Part shown: piece by piece, positions 6,518-15,664 of the stretch
How positions within the stretch are numbered: the stretch's first letter is position 1
How the letters are laid out: every line of letters begins with the position of its first letter
NCBI RefSeq assembly: GCF_001922305.1
Contig: NZ_CP018839.1
Location: 1,240,001-1,304,000, forward strand
Reading direction: 5' to 3'
Source: Thauera chlorobenzoica
GTDB lineage: Bacteria; Pseudomonadota; Gammaproteobacteria; Burkholderiales; Rhodocyclaceae
DNA: 64,000 nt
Notes under the pieces: generated by a model
Database searches by the model: none
What the model saw: the letters and a program-made list of their open reading frames with translations, nothing else
Told to the model about the DNA's origin: nothing
Program-made: the position numbers and the translations under genes

Positions 6518-8035
6518 ATGGATGCAAGGACTCTTTGTGCCCGTCTGGGCCTCGACCCCGGCATGCTCGCGAGGGGCGGGCAGACGGTGATCTCGCCGAT
6601 CGATGGCAGCGTGCTGGCGCGGATCGCATTCGCTTCCCCGGCCGGGGCCGAGGACCGCATTGCCCGGGCCGCCGCTGCCTTTGCCGCCTGGCGGCAGGTG
6701 CCGGCGCCGCGCCGCGGCGAGCTGGTGCGCCGCTTCGGCGCGCTGCTGCGCGAGCACAAGGCGAGCCTCGGCGCGCTCGTCACCCTCGAGTGCGGCAAGG
6801 TCCGCAGTGAAGGTGAAGGCGAGGTGCAGGAGATGATCGACATCTGCGACTTCGCCGTCGGCCTGTCGCGCCAGCTCCACGGTCTCACCATCGCCTCCGA
6901 ACGCCCGGGCCATGCGCTGCGCGAGAGCTGGCACCCGCTCGGGGTGATCGGCATCGTCACCGCGTTCAACTTTCCGGTCGCGGTGTGGGCGTGGAACGCG
7001 GCGCTGGCGCTGGTGTGCGGCGATGCGATCGTGTGGAAGCCGTCGGAGCGGACGCCGCTGTGCGCGCTGGCCTGCCAGCACCTGCTGGAGCAGGCCGCCG
7101 CCGGCATGGACGACGTGCCTGCGGGCCTGTCCGCGGTGCTGCCGGGCGGCCCCGAGCTCGCCCTGCTGCTGGCCGACGACCGCCGCCTGGCGCTGGTCAG
7201 CGCGACCGGCAGCTGCGCGATGGGGCGCGTGCTGGCACCGCGCATCGCGCAGCGCTTCGGGCGCAGCATCCTCGAACTGGGCGGCAACAATGCGGTGATC
7301 GTCACCCCCAGCGCCGATCTCGAACTGGTCTTGCGCGCGATCGTGTTCGGCGCCGTCGGCACCGCCGGCCAGCGCTGCACCAGCACGCGGCGGCTGTTCG
7401 TCCATGCGCGGGTGCGTGCGGCGCTGCTGTCGCGCCTGCGCGCGGCCTACGCACGGATCGTGGTCGGTGATCCGCGCGAAGCCGCCACCCTGGTCGGCCC
7501 GCTGATCGATCGCGGCGCTTTCGAGCGGATGCAGGCGGCGCTCGCCGCGGCGCGCGCGCAGGGGGCGTCGGTGTGGGGTGGGGAACGGGTGCTGGCCGAG
7601 CGCTTCCCCCGTGCCTGGTACGTGCGCCCGGCGCTGGTCGAGCACGGGCCGGCGGTGCGCAACAGCAGCGAGGAAGTGTTCGCCCCCGTGCTCCACTGCT
7701 TCGACTACGAAGATCTCGACGAGGCGATCGCGCGCCACAATGCCGTGCCCCAGGGCCTGTCGTCGGCGATCTTCACCAACGAGCTGCGCGAGGCCGAGCG
7801 CTTCCTGGCGGCGGCGGGGAGCGATTGCGGCATCGCCAACGTCAATGCCGGCACCAGCGGTGCCGAGATCGGTGGCGCCTTCGGCGGCGAGAAGGATACT
7901 GGCGGCGGGCGCGAGGCCGGTTCGGACGCCTGGCGCGCCTACATGCGGCGCTCGACGGCGACGATCAACTATTCCGCCGCGCTCCCCTTGGCGCAGGGGG
8001 TGAGCTTCGAAGTGGACGTCGCCGCTCCGCGCTGA
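6518..8035 (+). CDS. Aldehyde dehydrogenase, ALDH7 / aminoadipate-semialdehyde dehydrogenase type
   Basis: 505-residue NAD(P)-dependent aldehyde dehydrogenase. The best-known members of this subfamily oxidise alpha-aminoadipic semialdehyde (in equilibrium with piperideine-6-carboxylate) in lysine catabolism. The general-base Glu253 lies in LELGGNN and the catalytic Cys287 in GTAGQRCTSTRR. PLGVIGIVTAFNFPVAVWAW, WKPSERTP and the C-terminal GGEKDTGGGREAGSDAWRAYMRR are typical of the ALDH7 branch. GGAGGA lies 6 nt before the ATG at 6518. The gene is divergent from the riboswitch-controlled peptide pair and is not itself under the aptamer, which faces the other way. No other lysine-degradation genes are adjacent, so the substrate is inferred from the subfamily alone. 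Confidence 0.88.
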   Translation: MDARTLCARLGLDPGMLARGGQTVISPIDGSVLARIAFASPAGAEDRIARAAAAFAAWRQVPAPRRGELVRRFGALLREHKASLGALVTLECGKVRSEGEGEVQEMIDICDFAVGLSRQLHGLTIASERPGHALRESWHPLGVIGIVTAFNFPVAVWAWNAALALVCGDAIVWKPSERTPLCALACQHLLEQAAAGMDDVPAGLSAVLPGGPELALLLADDRRLALVSATGSCAMGRVLAPRIAQRFGRSILELGGNNAVIVTPSADLELVLRAIVFGAVGTAGQRCTSTRRLFVHARVRAALLSRLRAAYARIVVGDPREAATLVGPLIDRGAFERMQAALAAARAQGASVWGGERVLAERFPRAWYVRPALVEHGPAVRNSSEEVFAPVLHCFDYEDLDEAIARHNAVPQGLSSAIFTNELREAERFLAAAGSDCGIANVNAGTSGAEIGGAFGGEKDTGGGREAGSDAWRAYMRRSTATINYSAALPLAQGVSFEVDVAAPR

Positions 8036-8112
8036 TCGGCGCTGTGCGCCTTGCCGGCCGCCGCCTTTCGGCCTGGAAACAGCCGTTGCGCCGCTAACAA
8101 GCGGCTCATCCT

Positions 8113-8232
8113 TCGACGGGCCTGCCCTGAGCTTGCCGAAGGGCTCGGGGTGAACGGATTTTTACCGCCTCATCCATTGGCTGGCACCCCCGTTCGCCCT
8201 GAGCAGCCCGCGCAGCGGGCGTGTCAAAGGGC
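8113..8232. repeat. Intergenic inverted-repeat element (REP-like)
   Basis: GCCCTGAGCTTGCCGAAGGGC (8124-8144) can fold on itself. CTCGGGGTGAACGG (8144-8157) is an imperfect inverted copy of CCGTTCGCCCTGAG (8190-8203), and the right arm continues through a GC-rich palindrome to AAAGGGC (8232). This CCCTGAGC...CGAAGGGC layout resembles dispersed intergenic repeats of betaproteobacteria. It fills most of the 220-bp gap between the convergent ALDH and lipoprotein genes. Confidence 0.6.
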
Positions 8233-8255
8233 ATTTCGATGCGACAACTGCGGTT

Positions 8256-8942
8256 TCAAGGTTCAGTCGGTCGGCGGCGGGGGTGTTCCTGCCACTCGGG
8301 AGGGGGCGGTCGGTCAGCGTCCGCGGCATCGCGTCCGTCATTTTCGCCGGCCCGCCGCCGTGTCGGCGGCGGATCGTCCCGGGTGCGGTGTGCAGCGGAG
8401 TCGCCATGCGAGCCGGGGCGGCGACCGGTGCGCTCGGTGGGTCGCGGTGGCGTTCGCCGCTCTGCATCGCGTGCGCTGCGCGGTGGTTCGAGCGCCTGTC
8501 GATCGCGCCCGGGGGCGATGGCGCTGCGCCGATCGTGCGCCGGTTCCCGCAGCCGTTCGTGCCTGCGCTCCGGGTCGTCGAAACGGTCGCGTCGTTCGTC
8601 TCGTTCGTGGCGTTGATGCCCTTGTTCGGCCTGGTGGCGGGGCGGTGCGCGATGCGCTCGGGGGTGGACATGCCCGCCGGGCGCTGCCCAGTAGCCGGGA
8701 ACCCAATGCTGGCGGGTACCGATCCGGCTCCAGTAGCCGTCGATCCAGAGGTAGCCGGGGGCGTAGCCGCGGTATTCGACCCGTGGCGGGGGCGAGAGGA
8801 TGATCGTTTCTTCGGTGTAATAACCGTGGCCGCGGTAACTGCGGTAGCCGTAATCGTCGTCGTACACGGGCACGGCGACGCAGCCGCCGAGGGCGAAGGC
8901 GGCGGCGAGCAGGAGTGGCCAGTGCTGGCGTGCGGTGTTCAT
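8256..8942 (-). CDS. YXWXXGYW-repeat lipoprotein
   Basis: 228-residue predicted outer-envelope lipoprotein. A hydrophobic signal peptide ends in the lipobox LGGC (Cys21). After a tyrosine-rich segment come two copies of the YxWxxGYW-type repeat, YLWIDGYW and HWVPGYW, a motif found in many proteobacterial lipoproteins of unknown function. The C-terminal 130 residues are arginine/glutamate/proline rich, low complexity and probably disordered. The ATG at 8942 starts right before the signal peptide. It is transcribed away from the small exported-protein gene upstream (9003-9299), 60 bp apart on the same strand, so the two may be co-transcribed. Function unknown. Confidence 0.75.
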   Translation of the reverse strand: MNTARQHWPLLLAAAFALGGCVAVPVYDDDYGYRSYRGHGYYTEETIILSPPPRVEYRGYAPGYLWIDGYWSRIGTRQHWVPGYWAAPGGHVHPRAHRAPPRHQAEQGHQRHERDERRDRFDDPERRHERLREPAHDRRSAIAPGRDRQALEPPRSARDAERRTPPRPTERTGRRPGSHGDSAAHRTRDDPPPTRRRAGENDGRDAADADRPPPPEWQEHPRRRPTEP

Positions 8943-9002
8943 GATCCTGGGGCGGACCGGGTGGGGATGCCCGGACGGGGCCCGGGCATCTGCCGACTCA
9001 GC

Positions 9003-9299
9003 TTATTGGCGGCCCTTGGCCTTGCCCGGGTTGCCTTCCGGCCTGTGTTCGAGCTGCGCTTCGCCCGACTTCGAGTGCTCGAGGCCGCTTTCGCTCATCC
9101 GCTCCTGGGCGCGTTCGAGGCCGCTGCTGCGGGTAGCCGCATTCGGGCCGTTGGTGTTGCCCAGGCCTTTCTCGCTCATGTGGGTCGCGGCGCTGCCGCC
9201 TTTCACCGCCTTGCCCGCGCCCTCCTGCTTGGCGAGAACCGAGCCGCTGCCGGCGGCGAGGAGAAGGGCGGTGGCGAGGATGGAAATGCGCTTGTTCAT
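9003..9299 (-). CDS. Small secreted/periplasmic protein of unknown function
   Basis: 98-residue protein with an N-terminal signal peptide (MNKRISILATALLLAAG, cleavage likely after VLA). The mature part is small, polar and glycine/serine/glutamate rich, with two similar segments, HMSEKGLGNTNGP and RMSESGLEHSKSG, suggesting a short internal duplication. The ATG at 9299 follows AGGAG at 8-9 nt spacing. I do not recognise a named family. It may form a small transcription unit with the lipoprotein gene downstream. Confidence 0.65.
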   Translation of the reverse strand: MNKRISILATALLLAAGSGSVLAKQEGAGKAVKGGSAATHMSEKGLGNTNGPNAATRSSGLERAQERMSESGLEHSKSGEAQLEHRPEGNPGKAKGRQ

Positions 9300-9450
9300 T
9301 TGTCGAGCTCCTGGTGAGGGTGTCCGGCGTGGAGCCGTCGCGCACTGCGCTTGCCGTCTCCACGGTGGAAACACGATAGGAGAATTCGGCGCCGCCAGGT
9401 GTATCCGCCGGTAATCAGTTGTAATGGCGGATTACCGCTGTCGCAGGCGG

Positions 9451-10512
9451 TCAGCAGATCCGCGGCAGCTGCTCGCCGGCGAGCCAGTCCACCATGCGCC
9501 GTCCGCCGAAGCCGGTGCGGATCTGGACGAAGCGCTGCGGGTCGGCGGTGACGGCGCCGATGCAGGCCGCCTGTGCGCCCAGCGGGTGGGCGCGCAGCGC
9601 CGCGAGCAGGGCGTCGGCGGCCTCTGCGGTGCACACCGCGACCAGCTTGCCTTCGTTGGCGACGTAGAGCGGATCGAGGCCGAGCAGCTCGCATGCCGCG
9701 CGCACCGGCGCCGCCACCGGAATCGTCCCTTCCTCCAGCTCGATCCCCACCCCCGACTGGGCGGCGATCTCGTTGAGGGTGGTCGCCAGTCCGCCGCGGG
9801 TGGGGTCGCGCAGCACGCGGATCGCCGCCGCCGGCACCGCGCCATAGAGCGCCTCGACCAGGCCGTTGAGCGGTGCGCTGTCGGAGACGATCGTCGACTC
9901 GAAGGCGAGCGCCTCGCGCTGGGCCAGGATCGCCATGCCGTGCTCGCCGATGCCGCCCGACACCAGCACTGCGTCGCCGGGGCGGGCGCGGGCGCCGCCC
10001 GGGTCGCGCCCGGCGGGCAGGGCGCCGACGCCGGCGGTGGTGATGAACACGCCGTCGCCCTTGCCCCGTTCGACGACCTTGGTGTCGCCGGCCACCACCA
10101 GCACGCCGGCAGTACGCGCGGCCGCCGCCATCGAGTCGACGATGCGGGCGAGCTCGGCGAGGGGGAAGCCTTCCTCGAGGATGAAGCCCGCCGTCAGGTA
10201 CAGCGGACGGGCGCCCATCACTGCGAGGTCGTTGACCGTGCCGTGCACCGACAGGCTGCCGATGTCGCCGCCGGGGAAGAACAGCGGGCTGACGACGTGG
10301 CCGTCGGTGCTCACCACCAGGCGCTCGCCGGGAGCGGGCGCGGGCAGCACCGCGCCGTCGTCGCCGCGGGCGAGGTAGTCGTTGGCGAAGGCGCGTGCGA
10401 ACAGTTCGGCGACGAGTTGGGCCATCGCCCGTCCGCCGGCGCCGAAGCCCAGGTCGACGCGGCCGTGGTGCAGATCGAGCGCTCGGGTGAAGGTGGCGTG
10501 GAGGGTGTTCAT
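9451..10512 (-). CDS. hypE: Hydrogenase maturation protein HypE (carbamoyl dehydratase)
   Basis: 353-residue PurM-fold enzyme. It receives a carbamoyl group from HypF on its C-terminal cysteine and dehydrates it with ATP to a thiocyanate, the source of the cyanide ligands of [NiFe]-hydrogenase. The diagnostic C-terminus PRIC is intact. Inside are GFGAGGRAM near the N-terminus, VAGDTKVVERGKGDG and RDPTRGGLATTLNEIA, all family hallmarks. The ATG at 10512 fits the family start. It is the last hyp gene of the operon, 85 bp after hypD. Confidence 0.95.
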   Translation of the reverse strand: MNTLHATFTRALDLHHGRVDLGFGAGGRAMAQLVAELFARAFANDYLARGDDGAVLPAPAPGERLVVSTDGHVVSPLFFPGGDIGSLSVHGTVNDLAVMGARPLYLTAGFILEEGFPLAELARIVDSMAAAARTAGVLVVAGDTKVVERGKGDGVFITTAGVGALPAGRDPGGARARPGDAVLVSGGIGEHGMAILAQREALAFESTIVSDSAPLNGLVEALYGAVPAAAIRVLRDPTRGGLATTLNEIAAQSGVGIELEEGTIPVAAPVRAACELLGLDPLYVANEGKLVAVCTAEAADALLAALRAHPLGAQAACIGAVTADPQRFVQIRTGFGGRRMVDWLAGEQLPRIC

Positions 10513-10597
10513 CGTAAAGCGGGCTCCGGGTTCAAATTCGGGAGGGGACGCAAACCGTTCCTCATCCATTCGGTGCGACAGGCCCGAAGGCCGGGCA

Positions 10598-11740
10598 CTA
10601 ATCCGTGCGCTGCGCCGCAGCGCGGAAGCGCCCGTAGGTGTAGTGCGCGGCGCAGGCGCCTTCCGAGGACACCATGCACGCGCCCATCGGCGTTTCCGGC
10701 GTGCATGCTGTGGCGAACAGCTTGCAGTCGGTGGGGGTGCGCACGCCGCGCAGGATCGCGCCGCAGGCGCAGGCCTTGTGGTCGGGCACCGGGCGATCGT
10801 CGAGGGCGAACTTCCGCTCGGCGTCCCAGCGCGCGAAGGCCGGGCGGAGGCGCAGCGCCGAATCGGCCACGGCGCCGAGGCCGCGCCATTCGAAGCTGGG
10901 CCGCGACTCGAAGGTGTCGGCGACGAGCGCCTGGGCCTTGCGGTTGCCGTCGCGGGTGACGGCGCGGGTGAATTCGTTCTCGACTTCGGCGCGGCCGTCG
11001 TTGACCTGGCGGATCAGCATGCGGATCGCCTGGATCACGTCGAGCGGCTCGAACCCGGCGATCACCACCGGCTTGCGGTGCGCGGCGGCGAAGCGCTCGT
11101 AGGGGCGGCTGCCGATCACCGTCGACACGTGGGCGGGGCCGACGAAGCCGTCCAGCGCCACCGTGCCGAGCTCGCGCACTTCGGGCGATTCGAGGATCGC
11201 GGCGATCGCCGCCGGCGTCAGCACGTGGTTGCAGAGCACGCTGAAGTTGTCCAGCCGCTGGGCCGCGGCGGCGTGCAACACGAGCGCAGTGGGCGGCGTG
11301 GTGGTCTCGAAGCCGATGGCGAAGAACACCACTTCGCGCGCCGGTTCGCGCACCGCGAGGGCGAGCGCGTCGGCCGGCGAATACACCATGCGCACGTCGG
11401 CGCCGCGCGCCCTCGCCTTCAGCAGCGACAGGCCGCCGGAGGCGGGCACGCGCAGGCAGTCGCCGTAGGTGCAGACGATGACGTCGGGGCGCGCCAGGGC
11501 GAGCCGGATCGCCATGTCGATGCGCCCGATCGGCAGCACGCACACCGGGCAGCCGGGGCCGTGGATCATGCGCACCGTGGGCGGCAGCAGGTCGGTGACG
11601 GCGTAGCGCGCGATCGCATGGGTGTGGCCGCCGCAAAATTCCATGAAGGCGTAGTCGCGGCCGGGCGCGGCCTCGCGTGCGATCGCCCGCGCCAGCCCGG
11701 CGGCGAGGCGGCCGTCGCGGAATTCGTCGATGTACTTCAT
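10598..11740 (-). CDS. hypD: Hydrogenase maturation protein HypD
   Basis: 380-residue 4Fe-4S protein that with HypC forms the scaffold on which the Fe(CN)2CO centre of [NiFe]-hydrogenase is built. Conserved cysteine motifs are visible: [25 protein letters not shown], and the C-terminal cluster region [19 protein letters not shown] with [15 protein letters not shown]. The start codon overlaps the hypC stop (ATGA), implying translational coupling with its complex partner. Length and motifs are normal for the family. Confidence 0.97.
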   Translation of the reverse strand: MKYIDEFRDGRLAAGLARAIAREAAPGRDYAFMEFCGGHTHAIARYAVTDLLPPTVRMIHGPGCPVCVLPIGRIDMAIRLALARPDVIVCTYGDCLRVPASGGLSLLKARARGADVRMVYSPADALALAVREPAREVVFFAIGFETTTPPTALVLHAAAAQRLDNFSVLCNHVLTPAAIAAILESPEVRELGTVALDGFVGPAHVSTVIGSRPYERFAAAHRKPVVIAGFEPLDVIQAIRMLIRQVNDGRAEVENEFTRAVTRDGNRKAQALVADTFESRPSFEWRGLGAVADSALRLRPAFARWDAERKFALDDRPVPDHKACACGAILRGVRTPTDCKLFATACTPETPMGACMVSSEGACAAHYTYGRFRAAAQRTD

Positions 11741-12003
11741 GTACTGCTCCCACGCTGCGCATCAGGGTGATCGCGGGCGGCGGCGGGGTCGAGGCCGGCC
11801 TCGGCGAACAGCGCCAGGGTGCGCTCGGCTTCGGCCGGATCGAGCCGGGTCAGGGCGTAGCCGACGTGCACGATGACGTAATCGCCGAGCGCAGCGCCGT
11901 CGACGAGGGCGAGCGAGATTTCCTTGCGCACGCCGCCCAGTTCGACACGGCACAGCTCGCCGTCGAGCAGCTCGACGATGCGGGCGGGAAGGGCGAGGCA
12001 CAT
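11737..12003 (-). CDS. hypC: Hydrogenase maturation chaperone HypC
   Basis: 88-residue chaperone that binds HypD and the hydrogenase large-subunit precursor during cofactor insertion. It begins MCLALPARI, with the essential Cys2 exposed after Met removal, and has the typical [12 protein letters not shown] strand. It overlaps hypD by 4 bp and starts 2 bp after the hypF stop codon. Confidence 0.96.
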   Translation of the reverse strand: MCLALPARIVELLDGELCRVELGGVRKEISLALVDGAALGDYVIVHVGYALTRLDPAEAERTLALFAEAGLDPAAARDHPDAQRGSST

Positions 12004-12005
12004 GC

Positions 12006-13307
12006 TCAGGACTCCTGTGCGGCGAGACGGTGGTGGGCGACCCAGGCCTGGCCGAGGGCGAGGCCGGCATCGCCGGGTGACAGCCGCTGGGCGCCGAGCA
12101 CGGTCAGGCCGTGCGCGCCGAGGGCGGATTCGAGCGCAGCCGAGAGCAGGCGGTTGTGCAGGCAGCCGCCGCAGAGCACGATGGTGTCGCAGCCGCTCGG
12201 CGTGCGTGCGTGCTCCACCCAGTCCACCAGCGCGGCCGCCACGGTGGCCTGGAAGCGCGCCGCACCGCGCGCGGCGTCGGTCTCGTCGGCGAGGCGCAGC
12301 AGCAGGGGGTGGAGGTCGAGCTCGAGCAGAGGGGCGGCAGGGGGCGATGAAGCGGCCGCGCCGGCACCGACCGCGGACCGACCGGTGCCGTCCGCGGTCG
12401 GTGCCGGCGTCGCCGGGTGGGCGAGGATGCGCCAGTCGCCGGGCGTTACCTCCGGCGCGGCGCTGTGCGCGGCGAGCGCTTCGAGGGCGAGCGCGGCCTC
12501 CGCTTCCGCTTCCATCACCTCGCAGATGCCCAGCAGACCGGCGGCGGCGTCGAAGTGGCGGCCGAGGCTGGTGGTTGGCGGGCACAGCGCTGGGCGGGCG
12601 AGCACCTGGGCGAGCTGCGCCGCCGCCGGCTGGCGGGCGAAGCGGCGGGCGATCTCGGCGCCGCGGCCGCTGGCGTGGAGCAGTGCGGCGGCCATGCGCC
12701 AGGGTTCGCGCGCGGCGCGGTCGCCACCGGGCAGACGCAGCGGGCGCAGGTGGCCGAGGCGGACGAACTGCGCTCCCGAAACCCACAGCAGCTCGCCGCC
12801 CCAGGCGCCGCCGTCGCTGCCCAGGCCGACACCGTCGAGGGCGAGGGCGAGCACCGGGCGGGTGTCGAAGCGGCCGTGCTCGGCGAGCACCGCGCCGGCG
12901 TGGGCGTGGTGGTGCTGCACCCCGAACGCCGGTAGCCCCAGGCGCGCGGCGGTGGCGAGGGCAACGCGGGTGGAGTGGAAATCGGGATGGAGGTCGTGGG
13001 CAACGGCGCGTGGCGGGCGCCCGGAGGCGGCAAGCAGGGCGGCGACCGCGGGCGCGACGCCGCGGCAGGCTTCGGCGTTGTCGAGATCGCCCAGGTTGGG
13101 GCCGAAGCGCGCGCGGCCGTCCTCGAGCAGACAGGCGGCGTGCTTGAACCAGGCGCCGAGGGCGAGGATAGGCTGCGCGTCGGTGCGCTCAGCTGCGCCG
13201 ATCGAGGGCAGCGCCAGCGCCTCGCCGTGCACCAAGCCAGCGGGCGTGGACGAGCCGTTTGCGCCCGTCCCCGCGGCCGTCGACGCAAGGTCGGCGGCGG
13301 CGTTCAT
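12006..13307 (-). CDS. hypF: Short HypF (Kae1-like carbamoyltransferase domain only)
   Basis: 433-residue protein corresponding to the C-terminal, Kae1/TsaD-like carbamoyltransferase half of HypF. Full-length HypF proteins (about 750 residues) begin with an acylphosphatase domain, two zinc-finger repeats and a YrdC-like domain; none of these is present. The kept domain shows the metal-binding motif [27 protein letters not shown], and [11 protein letters not shown] near the end. The ATG overlaps the hypB stop codon (ATGA), which fixes the start, so the short form is not an artefact of start choice. A short HypF1 occurs in the Ralstonia eutropha hypA1B1F1CDE cluster, which has the same order. 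How carbamoyl-adenylate is supplied here is not evident; a full HypF elsewhere in the genome would explain it. Confidence 0.85.
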   Translation of the reverse strand: MNAAADLASTAAGTGANGSSTPAGLVHGEALALPSIGAAERTDAQPILALGAWFKHAACLLEDGRARFGPNLGDLDNAEACRGVAPAVAALLAASGRPPRAVAHDLHPDFHSTRVALATAARLGLPAFGVQHHHAHAGAVLAEHGRFDTRPVLALALDGVGLGSDGGAWGGELLWVSGAQFVRLGHLRPLRLPGGDRAAREPWRMAAALLHASGRGAEIARRFARQPAAAQLAQVLARPALCPPTTSLGRHFDAAAGLLGICEVMEAEAEAALALEALAAHSAAPEVTPGDWRILAHPATPAPTADGTGRSAVGAGAAASSPPAAPLLELDLHPLLLRLADETDAARGAARFQATVAAALVDWVEHARTPSGCDTIVLCGGCLHNRLLSAALESALGAHGLTVLGAQRLSPGDAGLALGQAWVAHHRLAAQES

Positions 13308-14227
13308 GCGCTCGCGCCGCGCCCGGCGCGTGCCGCCGCCAGCCCGGCCTCGATCCAGTCGATCCATTCGCCCACGCCCGCGCCGGTGGTGGCCGAGGTC
13401 TGGATCACGCGCAGGCGCGGGTTGACCCGCAGCGCGTAGTCGATCGCACGCCGCGCATCGAAGACGAGGTAGGGCAGCAGGTCGACCTTGTTGAGCAGCA
13501 GCAGGTCGGCGGCGGCGAACATGTCGGGATACTTGAGCGGCTTGTCCTCGCCCTCGGTGACCGACAGGATCGCCACCTTGTGCGCTTCGCCGAGGTCGAA
13601 TGCGGCCGGGCAGACGAGATTGCCGACGTTCTCGATCAGCAGCAGGCTGCCCGCGGCGAGGTCCATCCGCGCCAGCGCGCGCGCGATCATGCCGGCATCG
13701 AGATGGCAGCCCTTGCCGGTGTTGATCTGCAGCGCCGGCACGCCGGTGGCACGGATGCGTTCGGCGTCGAATTCGGTCTGCTGGTCGCCTTCGATCACCG
13801 CCGCCGGGATGCGGCCGGCGAGCGCCTGGAGCATGCGCACGAGGAGCGAGGTCTTGCCCGAGCCGGGGCTGGAGACCAGGTTCAGGGCGAAGATGCCGCG
13901 CGCGGCGAAGGCGGCACGGTTGGCGGCGGCGAGGGCGTCGTTCCTGGCGAGGAGGTCGCGCTCGATCTCCAGCATTCGCGTGGGCGTCGGCGCGGCGACA
14001 TGCGCGGGGTCGGCGGCCGGTGGTCGATGAGCGGGCGGGTGGCCGTACGTGTCGGCGGTGGGGAGGGGGCGGGCGTTTCCGGGCGCAGGCGGGTCGGCGC
14101 TCAATGCGCGCCAGCGGTGGGGGCGCTCGGCCGGCGCTCGTTGATGCGCCGCGCGCGCCTCCTTGCGGCCGCCGAAGACGGCGCCGATCCTCGCTTCCCC
14201 CCCACCGCATCCGCATGTCGTGCACAT
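13304..14227 (-). CDS. hypB: Hydrogenase nickel incorporation GTPase HypB
   Basis: 307-residue GTPase that delivers nickel to the hydrogenase precursor together with HypA. The N-terminal MCTTCGCG carries the high-affinity CxxCGC nickel site. A proline/histidine-containing linker follows (about residues 15-85), then the G domain with P-loop [24 protein letters not shown], a CHLD segment that provides the second metal site, and NKVDLLPYL. It lies 24 bp downstream of hypA and overlaps hypF by 4 bp. Confidence 0.96.
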   Translation of the reverse strand: MCTTCGCGGGEARIGAVFGGRKEARAAHQRAPAERPHRWRALSADPPAPGNARPLPTADTYGHPPAHRPPAADPAHVAAPTPTRMLEIERDLLARNDALAAANRAAFAARGIFALNLVSSPGSGKTSLLVRMLQALAGRIPAAVIEGDQQTEFDAERIRATGVPALQINTGKGCHLDAGMIARALARMDLAAGSLLLIENVGNLVCPAAFDLGEAHKVAILSVTEGEDKPLKYPDMFAAADLLLLNKVDLLPYLVFDARRAIDYALRVNPRLRVIQTSATTGAGVGEWIDWIEAGLAAARAGRGASA

Positions 14228-14251
14228 CCTGTCCTCCCGCGTCCGTCCTGC

Positions 14252-14593
14252 TCACACGACTTCGAGCGCCCGCACCCGCATTCCGGTGCCGGCGCAGGGG
14301 GCGATGCCGAAGCCGCCGCATTCCGGGCAGGGGGCGTAGCGTTCGCGGATCGCCACCGTCCGCCCGCAGCCGGGGCAGCGCCCGGCGCCGGCAAGCGTTT
14401 CCACCTGGATCGCCGCGCCTTCGGCGATCGTGCCGCGCAGCACGATCTCGAGGCAGAACTGCAGGGACTCGGCCTCGACCGCGGCCAGTTCGCCGATTTC
14501 GAGGACGATCGTGCGCACGTGGCGGAAGCGCTGCGCCGCCGCGGCCTCGTCGATGATTTCCCGGACCCCTTCGGCGAGGGACAGTTCATGCAT
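14252..14593 (-). CDS. hypA: Hydrogenase nickel insertion protein HypA
   Basis: 113-residue metallochaperone. The N-terminal MHELSLAEG carries His2, a nickel ligand in the family. The zinc-binding domain contains CPGCG and CPECGG, two CxxC pairs about 24 residues apart. It is the first gene of the hyp operon and starts 46 bp after nusB, so read-through from the rib-nusB genes is possible. Confidence 0.95.
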   Translation of the reverse strand: MHELSLAEGVREIIDEAAAAQRFRHVRTIVLEIGELAAVEAESLQFCLEIVLRGTIAEGAAIQVETLAGAGRCPGCGRTVAIRERYAPCPECGGFGIAPCAGTGMRVRALEVV

Positions 14594-14639
14594 GCGCCGC
14601 TCCGGCCGGTGGCGTCGTGGCCGCCGCCGTTGCTGGGCG

Positions 14640-15143
14640 TCAGCCCTTCGCCGCGCGCGCGGCGTCGACCTCTTGCGGGCGCAGGCGGGCGGCGAGTTTG
14701 TCGAGGACGCCGTTGACGAACTTGTGGCCGTCGGTGCCGCCGTAGCCCTTGGCGAGCTCGATCGCCTCGTTGATCACCACCCGGTAGGGGGTGTCGAGGT
14801 TGTGGCGCAGCTCGTGGGTGCCGAGCAGCAGGATGGCGTGTTCGATCGGCGACAGCTCGCTCACCGGGCGGCTCAGCAGAGGCGTGAACACCGCGCGCAA
14901 CTCGTCCGCGCTACCGATCGCGCCGCGCAGCAGGCTGACGAACAGCTCGCGGTCGATGCGGTCGAGGCGCTCGGTTTCCGATTCCAGGTGGCGCTGCACG
15001 GTGGCCATCGTGTTGCCCGACAGCAGCCATTGGTAGACGCCCTGCAGGGCCAGCTCACGGGCCCGGCGGCGGGCCATCTTGCTCGTCGGATTGGGGCTGG
15101 CGGCGCCTTCGGGGGCCGGGTTCGGCGGGGTCGGATCGGTCAT
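14640..15143 (-). CDS. nusB: Transcription antitermination factor NusB
   Basis: 167-residue all-helical RNA-binding protein that with NusE binds boxA of rRNA leaders in antitermination. [16 protein letters not shown] at the start of the domain, [17 protein letters not shown] and [28 protein letters not shown] are family hallmarks. A proline/alanine-rich N-terminal extension of about 22 residues precedes the domain. The ATG overlaps the ribH stop by 4 bp; the ribH-nusB arrangement is common in proteobacteria. Confidence 0.96.
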   Translation of the reverse strand: MTDPTPPNPAPEGAASPNPTSKMARRRARELALQGVYQWLLSGNTMATVQRHLESETERLDRIDRELFVSLLRGAIGSADELRAVFTPLLSRPVSELSPIEHAILLLGTHELRHNLDTPYRVVINEAIELAKGYGGTDGHKFVNGVLDKLAARLRPQEVDAARAAKG

Positions 15144-15643
15144 CGCAGCACCTTCAGCAGGCGGGCCATTTCGACCGCGGCACGGGCACAGTCGGCGCCC
15201 TTTTCGCTCATGCGGACCAGCGCCTGGTCCTCGTCTTCGGTGGTGAGCACACCGTTGGCGATCGGCAGGCCGGTGTCGAGGCCGACGCGGGTGACGCCGG
15301 CGCCCATCTCATTCGACACCAGTTCGAAGTGGTAGGTCTCGCCGCGGATCACCGCGCCGAGCGCGACCAGCGCATCGAAGCGGCCGCTGTTGGCCATCGT
15401 CTGCAGCACCAGGGGAATTTCCAGTGCGCCGGGCACGGTGGCGATGCGGATGTCGGCGCGCGCCACGCCCAGGCGCAACAGCTCGTCGGTGCAGGCCGAC
15501 AGCAGGCCTTCGCAGATGTCGAGGTTGAAGCGGGCCATGACCACGCCGACGCGCAGGCCGGTGCCGTCGAAGTCGGGGTCGATTTCGGCGATGCCGTCGT
15601 AGCGCGACTGCTTGCGGGGAGTTTCGGGTTGGGTGCGTTGCAT
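15140..15643 (-). CDS. ribH: 6,7-dimethyl-8-ribityllumazine synthase
   Basis: 167-residue enzyme that condenses 3,4-dihydroxybutanone 4-phosphate with a ribityl-aminopyrimidine to give the direct precursor of riboflavin. Conserved segments are [42 protein letters not shown] (with the catalytic histidine) and [11 protein letters not shown]. It lies between ribBA and nusB, 21 bp after ribBA. Confidence 0.96.
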   Translation of the reverse strand: MQRTQPETPRKQSRYDGIAEIDPDFDGTGLRVGVVMARFNLDICEGLLSACTDELLRLGVARADIRIATVPGALEIPLVLQTMANSGRFDALVALGAVIRGETYHFELVSNEMGAGVTRVGLDTGLPIANGVLTTEDEDQALVRMSEKGADCARAAVEMARLLKVLR

Positions 15644-15664
15644 GTTTTTATCTTCGCGAGGGGT

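Noticed and set aside
14228..14321. N-terminal extension of HypF reaching across hypB
   Set aside because: The frame is open but the translation there is the arginine-rich antiframe of hypB; the ATGA overlap at 13304-13307 gives the natural start and the extension has no acylphosphatase or YrdC motifs.
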